A DNA stretch of 64,000 bases from Plantago major (lineage: Eukaryota > Streptophyta > Magnoliopsida > Lamiales > Plantaginaceae). Every line of letters starts with the position of its first letter. Positions within the stretch are counted from its first letter, which is position 1. This document shows, one piece after another, positions 20,618 to 34,662 of this stretch. A program made the translations under genes and the position numbers. The stretch spans positions 89,225-153,224 of the forward strand of contig JAIFAC010000178.1 of assembly GCA_026545765.1 (NCBI GenBank), in the 5' to 3' direction. The notes below the pieces were generated by a model. It had not been told where the DNA came from, made no database searches, and saw only the letters and a program-made list of their open reading frames with translations.

Positions 20618-23600
20618 TCAGGACAATTTTTGGTCCTTAAGCTCCATTAATCCAAGATTATGTCTTAAGGTCAAGAACTGGCTTTCTTGTAAGGGCTTAG
20701 TGAATATATCTACAAGTTGGTCTGTGCCAATCTTGAGTATCTCTATATTGCCTTTCTCAACATGGTCTCTGATGAAGTGGTGTCTAACATCAATGTGCTT
20801 TGTTCTGGCATGGAATTTGGGGTTCAGTGTGATTGCAATAGCACTTGTGTTATCACAGAAAATGGGAGTTTTCTCTTCATTGAGTCCATAGTCTACGAGT
20901 TGTTGTTGAATCCACGAAATTTGTGTTGCACAACAACCGGCAACAATATATTCACCTCTGTGGTAGAAGTTGCAATTGAGTTTTGTTTCTTGCTAAACCA
21001 TGAGATAAGTCTAGTTCCCAGTAACTGACAAGTTTCTGAGGTACTTTTCCTATCAAGCATTGATCCAGCATAATCGACATCGAGTAACCATTGAACTCAA
21101 TCCACTTTCTTTAGGATACCACAAACCTACATCTCTACCTTTCACATACCTTAATATTTTCATAACAATGTTGTAGTGTGATTGCATTGGATTTGTTTGA
21201 AATCTAGCACACTCATTGCATATTGAATATCGAGCCTTGCGATGAGTAAAGTAGTGAACTATGAATTTCCTATACTTGTGTTCATCAACACTCTTATCGA
21301 TTGATATAGGTCATCTTGGTTCCTATGCTCATAGGTATCTTAGCATTCTTTTCAGAAGGCTTAAGATTGAACTTTGTGAGCATGTCTTTTGCATACTTTG
21401 TCTGACTAATGAATATTCCATCATTGAGTTGCTTGACTTGCAATCCTAGGAAATAGTTCAATTCTCCCATCATGCTCATCTCAAACTTACTTTTCATGAG
21501 ATTTGCAAAGTCATCACAAAGTTGCTTGTCCTTAGATCCAAATATGATGTCATCAACATATACTTGAACTAAGAGTAGTTTCCCATCATGGTTTAAAGTA
21601 AATAGAGTTTTATCAACTTCACCTTTCTTGAAACCACTTTCCGGAAAATTTGGTCAAAGTGTCATACCATGCTCTTGGAGCCTGTTTCAGTCCATAAAGA
21701 GCTTTCTGTAGCTTATAGACCATTCTACTTTCTGAGGAAACTTCAAAACCAGGTGGTTGTTCAACATAGACTTCCTCAGCAAGTTCACCATTCAAGAATG
21801 CACTTTTGACATTCATCTGATAAACTTTAAAGTCTTTATGAGCTACAAAGGCTAGAAAGTGTCTTATTGCATCCAATCTGGCAACAGGTGCATATGACTC
21901 ATCAAAATCTAAACCTTCATTACGGGTGAATCCTTGGCAACCAACCTTGCTTTGTTTACGGTTATTTCACGATTCATTCATCTTGTTTACGAAAACCCAC
22001 TTAGTTCCAATCAGATATTCCTTCTACAAATGGAACTAGTTTCCGGACTTTGTTTCTTTCAATGATCGACTCATCTTGCATTGCGAGATCCGATCTTGGT
22101 CTCTTAATGCTTCTTCTATAGTTTTGGTTCAATGTTTGAGATAAAACATCGAAAGAGAGAATTAGCATTTTCATATTGCTCTCGTAGTCCTAACACCTTG
22201 ATTGATTGGTCGATTACATCTTTTGCGGGATGATCCTTGATCCATCTCATCATGGGTCTAGGCTAGTAGGGTCAACATCTATGTGATCTGAATGTGAATC
22301 ACTATGATTATGACTTGATACTTCTTGATGTCTGACATTTTGCACCTCGGAAGGCGGTGAATCGACACTTTTCGATGTGAGAGCTTTACAGGACATGCAC
22401 CGGAGAGGTCATTTCGAATTAGCTCTCTGATGAACATCTTCAGTTTTCATTTCTGGAATTCTAATAGGAAATTCTTCATAATGTCTGAGAATCATCTGTT
22501 TGTTACTAGGCATTTCATGCTTTTCTTCGTCAGAGTCATCCTCCCTTTCCACAATGATGTTTTTCCTTTACGAGTTCCTCTTGAATCCTTTATCATTAGT
22601 TCCTTGAACCTTTACGAGAGTTCATCGGCAAGGGGTGTTCTTGCTTCCTTCATAGAATCTGACATGGCGATTCTTCAATCTTCTTTGTTCTTTTATTGTA
22701 AACTCTGTATTCTTTGCTATTCATATAATAACCAAGAAACACACCTTCATCTTCCTTTGGTTGAAATGTCCTTTGATACTCTTTTCCATTGTTAAGAACA
22801 AAACATCTACAACCAAATACTTTTAGATGTTTGATATTAGAATCTACCAACCAAGAGTTCATAAGGGGTCTTGTCATGGTGTTTGTTTATCAAACATTTG
22901 TTACGAGTGTAGCATCTTTGTGTTTACCTTCAACCCAATAAACTTCACTTATCTCGATTAATAGCATTGTCCTTCTTGCTTCTTTAAGTGTTTATTTTTC
23001 CTTTCTAACACCATTTTGTATACCTTTCTTTGGTACAAAACTCCTTAATGTCTTGGTTGACAAACTCGGTACCATGATCTTACGATTTGAGATACCTTGT
23101 CATTTTCATGACTTCAAGCTTATTCACAAGTTTGGTATCTCCACCCTTGCATCGATTTGTGCTTCATAACGACAACCCAGAGAATCTTGAGAAGTCATCT
23201 ACAACAACAAGACCATACTTCTTTCTGCATAACTAGTTAGATGATTCAAAAGATCCATGTGTAATAGTTGCGTTGGTCTACTAGAGTGTCGATTTTGGAC
23301 TTGAAAGAGATTTTAGATTGTTTCCCCCGTCGGCGAGCAGATACCATCCTTTACGAAAGATGTTTTGGGAAGGCCGACCACTAACTCTTTCTTGGCAAAT
23401 TTGTTGAGTTTTGAAATTCAAGTGACTCATTCTTTTGTGCCATAACGGTGCTCTTACATGTGACCTAATTGACTCACAATGAGACATTCTTGATTGTGGC
23501 GGATGCCCGATCGGCAACATAAAGGCGCCTTTCCGCGAGCAACCAAGGCTATGCTTTGACTCATTGTCTATAAGTTTGCAATACTTTGCTTTGAATTTCC

Positions 23601-26324
23601 ACGATAAATCCCTTATGCATAGCGGCTCATGCTAAATAGATTATATTTCAAACCCTTAACATGTAATGTCGTCGGTGATAGTTAATGATCCTAATTTGGC
23701 GTTGCCAAATCCGGAGAGGATTTAATTCTCCTCGACAAATCGTCGATGTACGGTCCATTGTTGCAAGTTTTGTAGTTGACAGTTGCATTGTCTCTGTCAT
23801 GTGCTTTCGCATCCACTATCAAATAGCCATTGAGCCTTAGTCGAGGCATTACGCACAAAGCAGAAGCAGGAGTTAGGTTCTTGCTTGAAGATAGAACCAT
23901 TTAGACTAAACATTCTTCGATAGGAATCCACATTTAGTGAATTTCTTGGGAGTTTGTTTTTATCTAACTTGATCGAAGGAGATGCAATAAAATCGGTAAT
24001 TTTGATCTCAATTTTCCTTCTTGTGGTGTTTCTAGGTGTTCCTTTTGGTGCTTTACGGACCACAGGTTTACGGGATTGCTTTTAACAAACTTAGCCTTCG
24101 GCGAGTTCCTTCTAGCTCTCGTATTCGAGTTTTCGGTGGCTTGAGATTTCTTCCACTTGTCTATTCCTACATGCAATATCGACCTTGCGCCATTGTTCTT
24201 GTCCTTCCTTATATTGTTGCGAAGAACTTTTCAATAGCATGATAGCGATGCCATTTCGAACACCTTTGGCTTTACGAATCGTTCTTGAAGCCTTACTAGT
24301 TTCTGCACCATCTTTATTTTCATAAAAAGTCTGATGAAATTTGCCTATTCAACAATTCTTCCTTTCCTAGTAATGTAGCAATGTGGATGGTTACATATGC
24401 GAGGGTTATGTTTCTTTTGAAACCTTATCCGCAAGTTTCTTGTGAACTTGTTGTTCTTTCAAAGGCTGGGTTGCTACTCCTTTTCCTTTGTCAACTACCC
24501 TAGCTTTCTGACCAATGCTATAGGTGGTTGAAGAACCATTCTGTTGACTTTTTACAAAGGTCAACCTTTCATCACTCTTCTTCAGAGGAGATGAATTACT
24601 CGATTGTTCATCAAGTCCAAGTCCACCATTCTCAGAGGGATCTCTCTGATAGGATTGAACCTCAGTGAGAGTGTCACTATCCTTTGCTTAAGATTGGAAG
24701 GATAGCTCTTTCTTTCTGAGTTATTCATTCTCATAAAGCAGCTTCATCATTTTCTTAGTAAGTTCATCCAAGGCTAGTTTGTGAGAATTTTTATTCTCAG
24801 ATATCTGAGATTTCAGAAAGGCTATTTCAGCATTCTTGTTCTCAGATACTCTGGTTAGCTCAGAAACCTCTTTCCTCTAGAATTCTGGTTTTGGATTGTG
24901 CTTCCAAAAATTCTTTCTCATAACGATCCAATTCACTCTTGACCAACTCCAGATCCTTAATTCCATCATCACTCTCATAGTACAGAAATTGTGAATTGTT
25001 AGTTATCTCATCAGCCATAAGACACATTTCAATGTTGGAGATGTCTGGACCAGCAATCTCAGCAACTCCACACATTTCTTTCTTATTAAGGCCGAAGTCA
25101 ATTACATCGTGGGTGATTCCACACAATTCTGGTGATGGTAGGTTTGAGTCATCTGAATCTCCATTTTCAGAATATGTCTCAAAGTCTAGAGCATCAAGTT
25201 GAATTTGAATCTTCTTCCTTTCTTCAGTCAGTAAGGCCCTTTGATTTCTCTTGAAATTTCTTATGTCCTTCTTGTCACCTGTCTTGAGCTTGTTTAAAGT
25301 AGGACAATCTCTCTTGAAGTGACCAGGCTTTTGACAATAGAAGCAGATATCATTTCCTATTTCTGCAGCTTCAGTACTAACACCTTTCTGAATGGGGGTG
25401 TTCAGAGAGTTGTTCACTTGTATGTTCTTGTCTTGATGATAGTTTGGGCGAAGATGCTTTTGACTTTTCTTTAGCTTTTCTTCTCTCAATCTCTTGACTT
25501 ACAAATTTCTTCATGTGTCTTCTTTGCAAGAGCATTTTCTTGGATGCTTCTTTGGTATCCTTCTTTTCGGAAGTACCTTGAGAAACTAGAGCAACACTTT
25601 GCAACTTTTAATTTGTTTGTTCTCTGAGTTGTCTCATAGTCTCTGATGCAAGATGAAGAGCTCTCTTTGGAGTAATATTTGGCATCCCTTGATTGAAATA
25701 AAGAACTTAGTGTGTTCCCGGTTGTGATTGAGACTTGACAATAGTCTTAATCTTTTACATTTGGGAGTATCTATTCTTTCACCAAGTGCAGCCATATCAC
25801 TCATAAGTAGTAAATCGAAATCAAGTTCTTCGAGTTTGTGGGACCTTGTTTGAAGTTTTGGAACTTGATTTAAGAACTTTGAACTTGTTTTCTTTGGTTT
25901 TCTCGATTAAACCTGATTTCTTCAATCAATTGCCAGGCAACTTTCGTCGTTTTAGCACCCCACAGTTTACACTGTATATGCTCTGGTGTCGATCTGATGA
26001 TTATATTACGAGCTTGACCATCCAATCTGTGTCTCTTGGCATCTTCAGATGTCCAGAGCTCTCTTGGCTTGTCTTCATATAAAATGCTTCCACGAGCAAC
26101 ATGACCACTATCACTAGCAGCCATGTCCTCGCTTCCATCTTCCTTGTCTGAGGCTTTTCTTCCATCAAACACCTCAGTAACTTGTTTGAGTTGTCTGATT
26201 TTGATAGGCCCTTCATGATGACATAGATCATCTCATCACTAATGGCCTCCAGATGGAGCATCATGTTGTTCTTCCATTTCTCGTAGTTTTCTTGCTTCAG
26301 CACGGGTGCATCACTCAGAGACAT
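20618..26324 (-). pseudogene. Element B gag-pol (Ty1/copia), many frameshifts as sequenced
   Basis: The gag ATG is at 26324 (MSLSDAPVLKQENYEKWKNN), with the MMLHLEAISDEM block. The CCHC knuckle CFYCQKPGHFKRDC is at about 25315-25360, inside the open run 25489-24860, which also holds the coiled-coil start and the CGVAEI block. The protease-type region with the FDSGC motif is in 24063-23797, and an integrase HHCC-type HKRMSHLNF lies in 23520-23281. A GCRCFVLNNGKEY block is in 22877-22650. Reverse transcriptase pieces lie at 21876-21294 and RNase H traces run to the stop at 20618. Parts of 20900-23700 and 24000-24500 carry the CTG/CAG alteration and are broken there, while cleaner tracts stay open. 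Confidence 0.82.
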
Positions 26325-26424
26325 ACCTGCACACTTAACACACAAATTATATAGTCCTCAGAAAGGGACAAAGTTCCTTCACCTATCTGGGGATATAGGT
26401 TCAGTGCAGAAGGCTTGTGAACCT

Positions 26425-26439
26425 CCTGCTCTGATACCA
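26425..26439 (-). other. Primer-binding site of element B
   Basis: TGGTATCAGAGCAGG on the minus strand, two bases from the LTR end. Initiator-Met tRNA type, as in element A. Confidence 0.88.
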
Positions 26440-26441
26440 CT

Positions 26442-27839
26442 TGTTGGTCCAGATAACGGCAAAGTAAAAGACTGGGGGGGTGAATAGTCTTTTAAAACTT
26501 TTATCGATAAACAGTTCTCGAAACACGAGGGTTTCGATACTTAAATCGAGCGGAAGACTTTAAGATAGGTAAGTGCGAAACAATAAGTAAGTGTGTGTGC
26601 TTTCTTTGAAATGTAAATCTGAAGGTAAATAACACAACAAGTATAGTGGTATCTGGAGGTGGCGTAATCCTCCAACTAATCCACTTCGGTCTTTCTGAGA
26701 CCTAGAATCACTAGAACAGATAATTGAGTTCACCTTACAATAATCCTTATTCTAAGATTCCTAAACAAATGGTTCCCAACCAAATGTTCCCCCTGAGTTA
26801 TTCCCCAGCTCCTAGAGCTAAGTACTTCCTCTACTCAGATAACCTTGGAGTTATTCCCTGATTTCCCAAATCAAGTACTTCCTCTACTCCACGTCTTGAT
26901 GGTGTTGGTATTGTCAGAGAGGCTTCTCGTATAACTTTTCAGTTATGTTTTCAGAGAGCCTAATAGAACAAGACTACTTAATACACTTGTTCAGTGGATG
27001 GCAGTCTACTCTTTACTGACCCAAGTAATTGGTGTCCGTTCTGGAGAATGATCTTCAGAAATGGTATCTGATTGTTTAACTCTTTCACAAATAACAATCT
27101 CTTGTTAAGGTTCAGGACAACTTAGAACTACTAGTGATTGTTCAAGCAACAGAAAGCTTTCAGAAAGGGTGGTAGAGTGCTTGAGAGAATACTTTGCTTG
27201 ATGGTAAGTTTGCAAGTTAGAGCGTTCTAAGGTATGTTCTTCAAGCATTTAAGTGTGTGATATATATAGATAAATTTGAGAGGCGTTTGAATTGTATCTG
27301 TTGTGCTCTCTATCAAATTATATCCGTTTATATCTTGAACTATGTACTCAGAAGTCACTATCTCATTTTGCAGAGAGGACTACTTTTTGCAGCATTTCTG
27401 CCGATGCATTTAATGCATAGTACTGTTCATTGTCCTTTAGTCTCAACGGATACATGAGCCTTTTTGATGGCTTGCATGCTCCATACTCATGATGTCATAT
27501 GTTCAGAATCATATCCCGAAAATAAGTTAATATACTCAAGAAAGGATTCAGGACGTAGTCTTTCGGAGTTAGACTAAACCTTTGTGTCTTCATAAACCTT
27601 GTGCAATCTTCAGTCTTCTAATCTTCAGAAAAGCTCCATTGCTAGGATTGATCTTCATGGTCTTCTTGAAATAAAAATTACACTCAGAGGCCTATAATCC
27701 TAATAGAAGATTTACTAGACTAATCATACTCGATGATTTCCTCTTTTACAATGTTCAAGTGAACGAGCACTTAATCACCTTTACGGCTAAGATAAGAACA
27801 TGTGATGAGTGATCAAAATACTATGAGATATTCCTAACA
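26442..27839 (-). repeat. Element B 5' LTR
   Basis: 1398 bp. In element sense it starts TGTTAGGAATATC and ends CCAACA. Its PBS-proximal half (G7 run, 'ggtggcgtaatcctccaac', 'aagtacttcct' units at 26815-26885) is shared with element A LTRs, but the distal half differs from A and matches element C instead. TATA-like CTATATATA on the minus strand at 27261-27269. Confidence 0.88.
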
Positions 27840-28851
27840 CTCATGTATCCGTTGAAGACTACGGACAAGAAATAATGCAGTGCATTAATTGCATCGGCAG
27901 AAAAGCCGCTGAAGCACAATCCTCTCTGAGACATGAGACAAGGACTTACAGTACTCATTTCAAGATAAGTATGGGTGAATTTGAATTGTGTCTAACGGAT
28001 ATCATTCAACAACTCTCAAATTCATCTATATATATCACACACTTAGATCTTTGAAATACACACCTTAGAGCTCTATCTTGCAAACTTACCATCAAGCAAA
28101 GTATTCTCTCAAGCACTCTACTATCCTTTCTAAAGCTTTACATTGCTTGAAGAATCACTAGTAGTTCTAAGTTGTCACGAACCTTAACAAGAGATTGTTA
28201 TTCGTGAAAGAGTTGAACTATCGGATACCCTTTAAGATCATTCTCGAGCGGACATCAATTACTCATTCGATAAAGCGGTATCATCCATTTGAACAAGTGT
28301 ATTAAGTAGTCTTGTTCTATTAGGCTCTCTGAAAACATAAGCGAAATGTTATCTGAGCGTCTCGACAAACCTTATAACTTGACACCATCGGCGTGGAGTA
28401 GAGGAAGTACTTGATTTGGGAAATCGAGAATAACTCAAGGTTATCTGAGTAGAGGAAGTACTTAGCTCTAGAAGCTGGGGAATAACTCAGGGGGAACATT
28501 TAGTTGGGAACCATTTGTTTAGGAATCTTAGAATAGGATTATTGTAAGGTGAACTCAATTATCTGTTCTAGTGAATTCTAGGTCTCAGAAAGACCGAAGT
28601 TGATTAGTTGAAGGATTCATACCTCAGATACCACTATACTTGCGATGTCATTTACCTTTCTGTATTTACATTTCAAAAGCACACACATACTTATTGTTTA
28701 CGCACTTACCTATCTTAAAGTCTTCCAGCTCTGAATTTAAGTATCGAAACCCCGGGTTTACGAAGCTGTGTTTATCGACAAAATTTTTAAAAGACTATTC
28801 ACCCCCCCCCCCCCCCTCTAGTCTTTTACTTTGCCGTTATCTGGACCAACA
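27840..28851 (+). repeat. Element C 5' LTR (truncated)
   Basis: Starts at a point matching about 35625 of the 3' LTR ('gtatccgttgaagactacgg' against 'gtatcagttgaagactacgg') and ends CCAACA before the PBS. It contains TATA-like CTATATATA at 28026-28034 and a C15 run at 28802-28816. It is the inverted counterpart of B's LTR just to its left. Confidence 0.88.
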
Positions 28852-28853
28852 AG

Positions 28854-28868
28854 TGGTATCAGATCAGG
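28854..28868 (+). other. Primer-binding site of element C
   Basis: TGGTATCAGATCAGG, two bases after the LTR. It differs at one base (GAT for GAG) from the initiator-Met-type sites of A and B. Confidence 0.8.
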
Positions 28869-28967
28869 AGGTTCACAAGCCTTCTGAAATAAACCTAGAT
28901 CCCCAGATAGGTGAAGGAACTTTGTCCCTTTCCGAGGACTATATAATTTGTGTGTTAAGTGTGCGGT

Positions 28968-31900
28968 ATGTCTCGAGTGATGCACCCGCGAAGAAAACTA
29001 CGAAATGGAAGAACAACATGATGCTCCATCTGAGGCCATTAGTGACGAGATGATCTATGTCATCAATGAAGGGCCTATCAAAATCGAACAACTCGAACAA
29101 GTTCTTGAGGTGTCGATGGATGAAAATCCTCGAACAAGGAAGATGGAAGCGAGGATGCGGGCTAGTGATAATGGTCGTGTTGCTCGTGGAAGCTTTATGT
29201 ATGAAGACAAGCGAAGGCTCTGGACATGAAGATGCGAGAACCGATTGGATGGTCAAGCTCGTAATATCATCATCGGATCGACTCACGAGCACATACGATT
29301 ATAAGCTGTGGGGTGCTAAAAGCGAGTTGCACAGCGATTGATTGAAGAAATGCGTGCGGGCCCGAAAACGAGGAAAACAAGTTGAAGTTCTTAAATTGAA
29401 GTTCCAAAACTTCAAGAAGGTCCCAACGAAACTCTGGAAGAACTTGATTTGGTTTACTACTCTTATGAGTGATATGGCTGAACTTGGTGAAAGCAGGATA
29501 CTCTAGCGGAAAGATTAAGACTATTGTCGAAGTCTCAATCCTGTTGGGAGCACACTAAGTTCTTTTATTTCAACGAGGATGCAAATATCACTCGGTGGAG
29601 CTCTTCTCTCATCTTGCTCTGTAGACTATGAGACAACTCGAGAGAACAAGCAATTTGAAAAGTTGCAAAGTGTTGCTCTAGTTTCTCAAGGTACTTTTGA
29701 AAAGAAGGATACCAAAGATGCATCGAAGAAAATGCTCTTGCGATAAGACACATGAAGAAATTTGTAAGTCGAGATTGAGAGAAGAAAAGCTAAAGAAAAA
29801 TGAAAAAGCATCTTGGCCCCAAACTATCATCGATCTGAGAACATACAAGTGAACAACTCTCTAAACACCCCATTCGAAAGGTGTTAATCTTGAAGGCTGC
29901 GAAATAGGAAATGATATACCTTCTATTCAAAACTAGTCACTTCAGAGAGATTGTCACCTTTAAACAAGCTCAAGGCGGTGACAAGAAGGGAAGAAATTTC
30001 AAGAGAAATCAAAGGGCCTTCTTGGTGAAGAAAGGAAGAAGATTCAAATTCAACTTGATGCTCTAGACATTGAGACAGTTACGAAGATGGAGATTAGGAT
30101 GACTCAAACCTACCACCGAATTGTGTGGAATCACCCACGATGTAATCGACTTGACCTTAAGAAGAATGAAATGTGTGGAGTTCTTTGAGATTCTTTGGTC
30201 GGACATCTCAACATTGAAATATGTCTTATGGTGATGAGGTAACTAACAATTCACAATTTACGTACTATGAGTGATGATGGAATTGAGGATGGAGTTGGTC
30301 GAGTGAATTGGATCGTTATGAAAGAATTTACGGAAGCACATTCCAAAACGAATTCTAGAGGAAAGCAAAGAAACTCTTGAAAAAGAGGTTTACGAGCTAA
30401 CGATATCGAGAACAAGAGCGCTAAAATAGCCTTTCTAAAGCTCGGATATCAGAATGAAAATTCTCACAAACTAGCCTTGGATGAACTTAATAAGAAAATG
30501 ATGAAGGCTTTACGAGAATGAAGAACTTCGAGAAGAAGAGCTATCCTTCAATCTTATGCAAAGGCTAGTGACACTCTCAACGAGGTTCAATCTATCGAGA
30601 GATTCCTCGAGAAAGGTGGACTTGGACTTGATGAACAATCAGTAGTTCATCTCCTCGAAGAAGAGTGATGAAAGGTTGACCTTTGTAAAAAGTCAACAGA
30701 ATGATTCTTCAACCACCTATAGCATTGGTTGGAAAGCTAGGGTAGTTGACAAAGGAAAGGAGTTGCAACCCGACCTTTGAAAGAACAACAAGTTCACAAG
30801 AAACATGTGGATAAGGTTTACGAAAGAAACCTGACCTGGATATCTGACCATCCACATTCTTTGCATTACGAAGAAGGGAAGAATTCTTGGAATAGGCAAA
30901 TTCTCTCTTGAACCATTTATGAAAATAAAGATGGTGCATAAACTAGTAAGGCTTACGAAGGCGCATTGAGAAAGCGAAGGTGTTGAAATGGCATTGGCTA
31001 TCGTGCTATTGGAAAGGTCATACGCAATATAAGGAAGGACAAGAACAATGGCAAAGTGATATTACGCGTAGCAATGAGCGAAGTGGAAGAAATCTCAACC
31101 CATTGAAAAGCTGAATGCGAGCTAGAACACGGCGGAAAGGCTAAGTTCTTTGAAAAGCAACCCGAAACCGAGTCGAAAGCACAAAGGAACACTAGAAACA
31201 CCCCGAAGGAAGATTGAGATCAAAATTCATTTTATTGCATCTCCTTGATCAAGTTAGACAAAAACAAACTCCCAAGAAATTCATTAAAATGTGGATTCCT
31301 CGGAAGAATGTTTAGTCTAAGTGGTTCTATCTTTGAAGAACACAACTCTGTTTCATGTTTTGTGCGAGCGCCTCTTGGACTAAGGCTCGATGGCTGTTGA
31401 TAGTGGATCGGAAAGCACATGACGGAGATAAAGCAAATAGTCACTACAAAGCTTGCAACCTTTGGACCATACATCAGTTCTTTGGAGGAGAATTAAATCC
31501 CTCTCAGGATCGCAGCGTCAAATTAGGATCATTAACAATCCTTTGGCGTATTACATGTTAAGGTTTGAAATATAATCTATTTAGTATGAGCAGGTTTGCG
31601 ACAAAGTTCTTTGTGAAATTCAAAGCAAAGTATTGCAAACTTATAGATGATGAGTCAAGCGAGGTCTTGGTTGCTCGGCGGAAAGGTAGTCTTTATGTTG
31701 CCGATTGGGCATCTCACAAGCGAAGAATGTCTCATGGTGAGTCAATCGGTCACCTGAGAAGAACCTTTGGTTATGGCACAAAAGAATGAGTCACTTGAAT
31801 TTCAAAACTACGAACAAACTTGCGAAAGATTTAGTGGTTGGTCTTCCCAAAACATCTTTCGAGAAAGGATGGTATACTGTGCACTTGTCGGATGGAAACA

Positions 31901-34662
31901 ATCGAGATCTCTTTCAAGATCAAAACCAGACACTCTAGTGTTAGACCACTGCAACTATTACACATGGATCTTTTTGAATCATCCGTAACTAGTTATGCAG
32001 GAAAGAAGTATGGTCTGGTTGTTGTAGATGACTTTTCAAGATTCACTTGGGTTTTCTTTCTGAAGCACAAATCTGATGCTAGGGTGGAGATACCAAATTT
32101 GCTGAATAAGCTTGAAATCATGAAAAATGACGAAGTATCTGCAATCAGAACAGACCATGGTACTGAGTTTGTCAACCAGTACATAAAGGAGTTTCGTACC
32201 AGCAAAGGTATACAACACCAACTTTCCTCTGTGAGAACACCACAACAAAATGGTGTTGCAGAAAGGAAAAATAGAACCCTTAAAGAAGCAGCAAGGACAA
32301 TGCTAGCTGACACTGAAATAAGTGAAGTTTATTGGGTTGAAGCTGTAAACACAGCATGCTACACTCAGAACAGATGTTTGATAAACAAACACCATGACAA
32401 GACCCCATATGAACTCTTGGTTGGTAGACCCCCTAATATCAAACATCTGAAAGTGTTTGGTTGTAGATGTTTTGTTCTTAACAATGGAAAAGAGTATCTA
32501 AGAACATTTCAACCAAAGGCAGATGAAGGTGTGTTTCTTGGTTATTCTATGAATATCAAAGCATACAGAGTTTACAACAAAAGAACAAAGAAGATTGAAG
32601 AATCAGTTCATGTTGTATTCTATGAAGGAAGCGAAAACACCCTAGCGATGAACTCTCGAAAGGTTCAAGGAACTAATGATAAAGTATTACGAAGAACCCT
32701 CAAAGGAAAAACATCATTGTGGAAAGAGAGGATGACTACGGCGAAGAAAAGCATGAAATGCCTAGTAACGAGATGATTCTCGGACATGATGAAAAATTTC
32801 CTATGAGAATTCGAAATGGCGAAGATGTTCATCGAGAGCTAACTCGAAATGACCTCTCGGCAGGCATGTCGAAAGCTCTCACTGAGCAAGTGTCGGACAT
32901 TCACCGCCCTACGAGGTGCAAAATGTCACGAATCTTGAAGAAGTATCAACTCATAATCATAGTGATTCACATTCTGATCACATAGATGTTGACCCTACTA
33001 GCCCTAAACCCATGATGAGATGGATCAAGGATCATCCTGCAAAAGATGTGCTTTGACCAATCAATCAAAGTGTTAGGACTAGGAGAGCAATAGCTGAAAA
33101 TGCTAACTCTCTCTTTGGATGTTTCATCTCAAACATTGAACCTAAAACTGTAGAAGAAGCATTAAGAGACCAAGACTAGATCTCTACAATGCAAGATGAG
33201 TTGGATCAGTTTGAGAGAAACAAAGTCTGGAAACTAGTTCCATTTGTAGAAGGAATATTTGTGATTGGAACTAAGTGGGTTTTCAGAAACAAGATGAATG
33301 AATCTGGTGAAATAACCAGAAACAAAGCAAGGTTGGTTGCCAAGGGATTCACCCAGACTGAAGGTTTAGATTTTGATGAGTTATATGCACCAGTTGCCAG
33401 ATTGGATGCAATAAGACTCTTTCTGGCCTTTGCAGCTCATAAAGACTTTAAAGTTTATCAGATGGATGTCAAAAGTGCATTCTTGAATGGTGAACTTGCT
33501 GAGGAAGTCTATGTTGAACAACCACCTGGTTTTGAAGTTTCCTCGAGAAAGTAGAATGGTCTATAAGCTGAAAGCTCTATATGGGTGAAACAGGCTCAAA
33601 GCATGGTATGACACTTTGGCCAAATACCTTCTGGAAAGTGGTTTCAAGAAAGGTGAAGTTGATAAAACTTTATTTACTTTAAATCATGATGGGAAACTAC
33701 TCTTAGTTCAAGTATATGTTGATGACATTATATTTGGATCTAATGACAAGCAACTTTGTGATGACTTTGCAAATCTCATGAAAAGTAAGTTTGAGATGAG
33801 CATGATGGGAGAATTGAACTATTTTCTAGGATTGCAAGTCAAGCAACTCAATGATGGAATATTCATTAGTCGGGAAAGTATGCAAAGACATGCTCACAAA
33901 GTTCAATCTTAAGCCTTACGAAAAGAATGCTAAGATACCTATGAGCGTAGGAACAAGATGACCTATCTTGAATCGGATAAGAGTGTTGATGAACACAAGT
34001 ATAGGAAATTCATGGGTTCACTACTTTACCTTCTGAGCGGACACGATATTCAATATCACGGTTGGTGTGTGCTAGATTTCAAACAAATCGATGCAATCAC
34101 ACTACAACATTGTTATGAAAATATTAAGGTATGTGAAAGATACGATAGATGTAGGTTGTGGTATCCTAAAGAAAGTGGATTGAGCTTGGTAGTTACTCGG
34201 ATCTTGATTATCTTTGGATCAATGCTTGATAGGAAAAGCACCTCGGGAACTTGGGTTTACGGGCTGAACTTATCTCATGGTTTAGTAAAAGCAAAATTCA
34301 ATTGCAACCTACCAGGAAATTTGAATATATTGTTCTTTGGTTGTTGTGACACAAATTACGTGGATTCAACAACAACTTAGAGACTATGGACTCGATGAAG
34401 AAAACTCCCATTCTTTGTGATAACACAAGTGCTATTGCAATCACAGAACCCCAGTTCCATGCGAACAAAGCACATTGATGTTAGACACCACTTCGCCGAG
34501 ACCATGTTGAGAAAGCGATATAGAGATACTCAAGATTGTACGGAAGACCGACTTGCGGATAGCTTCACCCCTACAAAGCGGTTCTTGACCTTAAGACATA
34601 ATCTTGGATTAATGGAGATGCTAAGGGGTGAAAAATGTCACGAATCTCTAAAGTCTGAGTAA
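28968..34662 (+). pseudogene. Element C gag-pol (Ty1/copia), frameshifted except integrase and part of RT
   Basis: The gag ATG is at 28968. Gag and protease (28968-31900) are broken at very many places: the zinc knuckle near 29915-29960 has lost its first Cys context, and the protease DSG motif near 31400 is out of frame. Integrase is open at 31838-32776. Its DD(35)E residues sit in MDLFE, RTDHGTEF and NGVAERKNRTL, followed by the GRPPNIKHLKVFGCRCF block. Reverse transcriptase is open at 33189-33554 and 33616-33912 with YVDDIIFGS. RNase H (33958-34662) is broken, with RKSTSGT and RTKHIDVRHHF recognisable. The clean tracts (31940-32640, 32990-33560, 33600-33880) keep normal CTGA/TCAG motifs; the broken ones are nearly free of them. 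Confidence 0.83.

Larger units (their letters stand above)
20412..27839 (-). mobile_element. Element B, right part: gag-pol and 5' LTR
   Basis: The first five bases are the GTTTT duplication created by element A. The rest is the pol end (20618) through gag start (26324), PBS (26425-26439) and 5' LTR (26442-27839) of a minus-strand copia element. It continues on the other side of A at 4502. Right of 27839 the sequence is the middle of element C's 5' LTR, so B inserted into that LTR. The expected target duplication on the right would be CTCAT (27840-27844); its partner lies outside the window. Confidence 0.87.
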
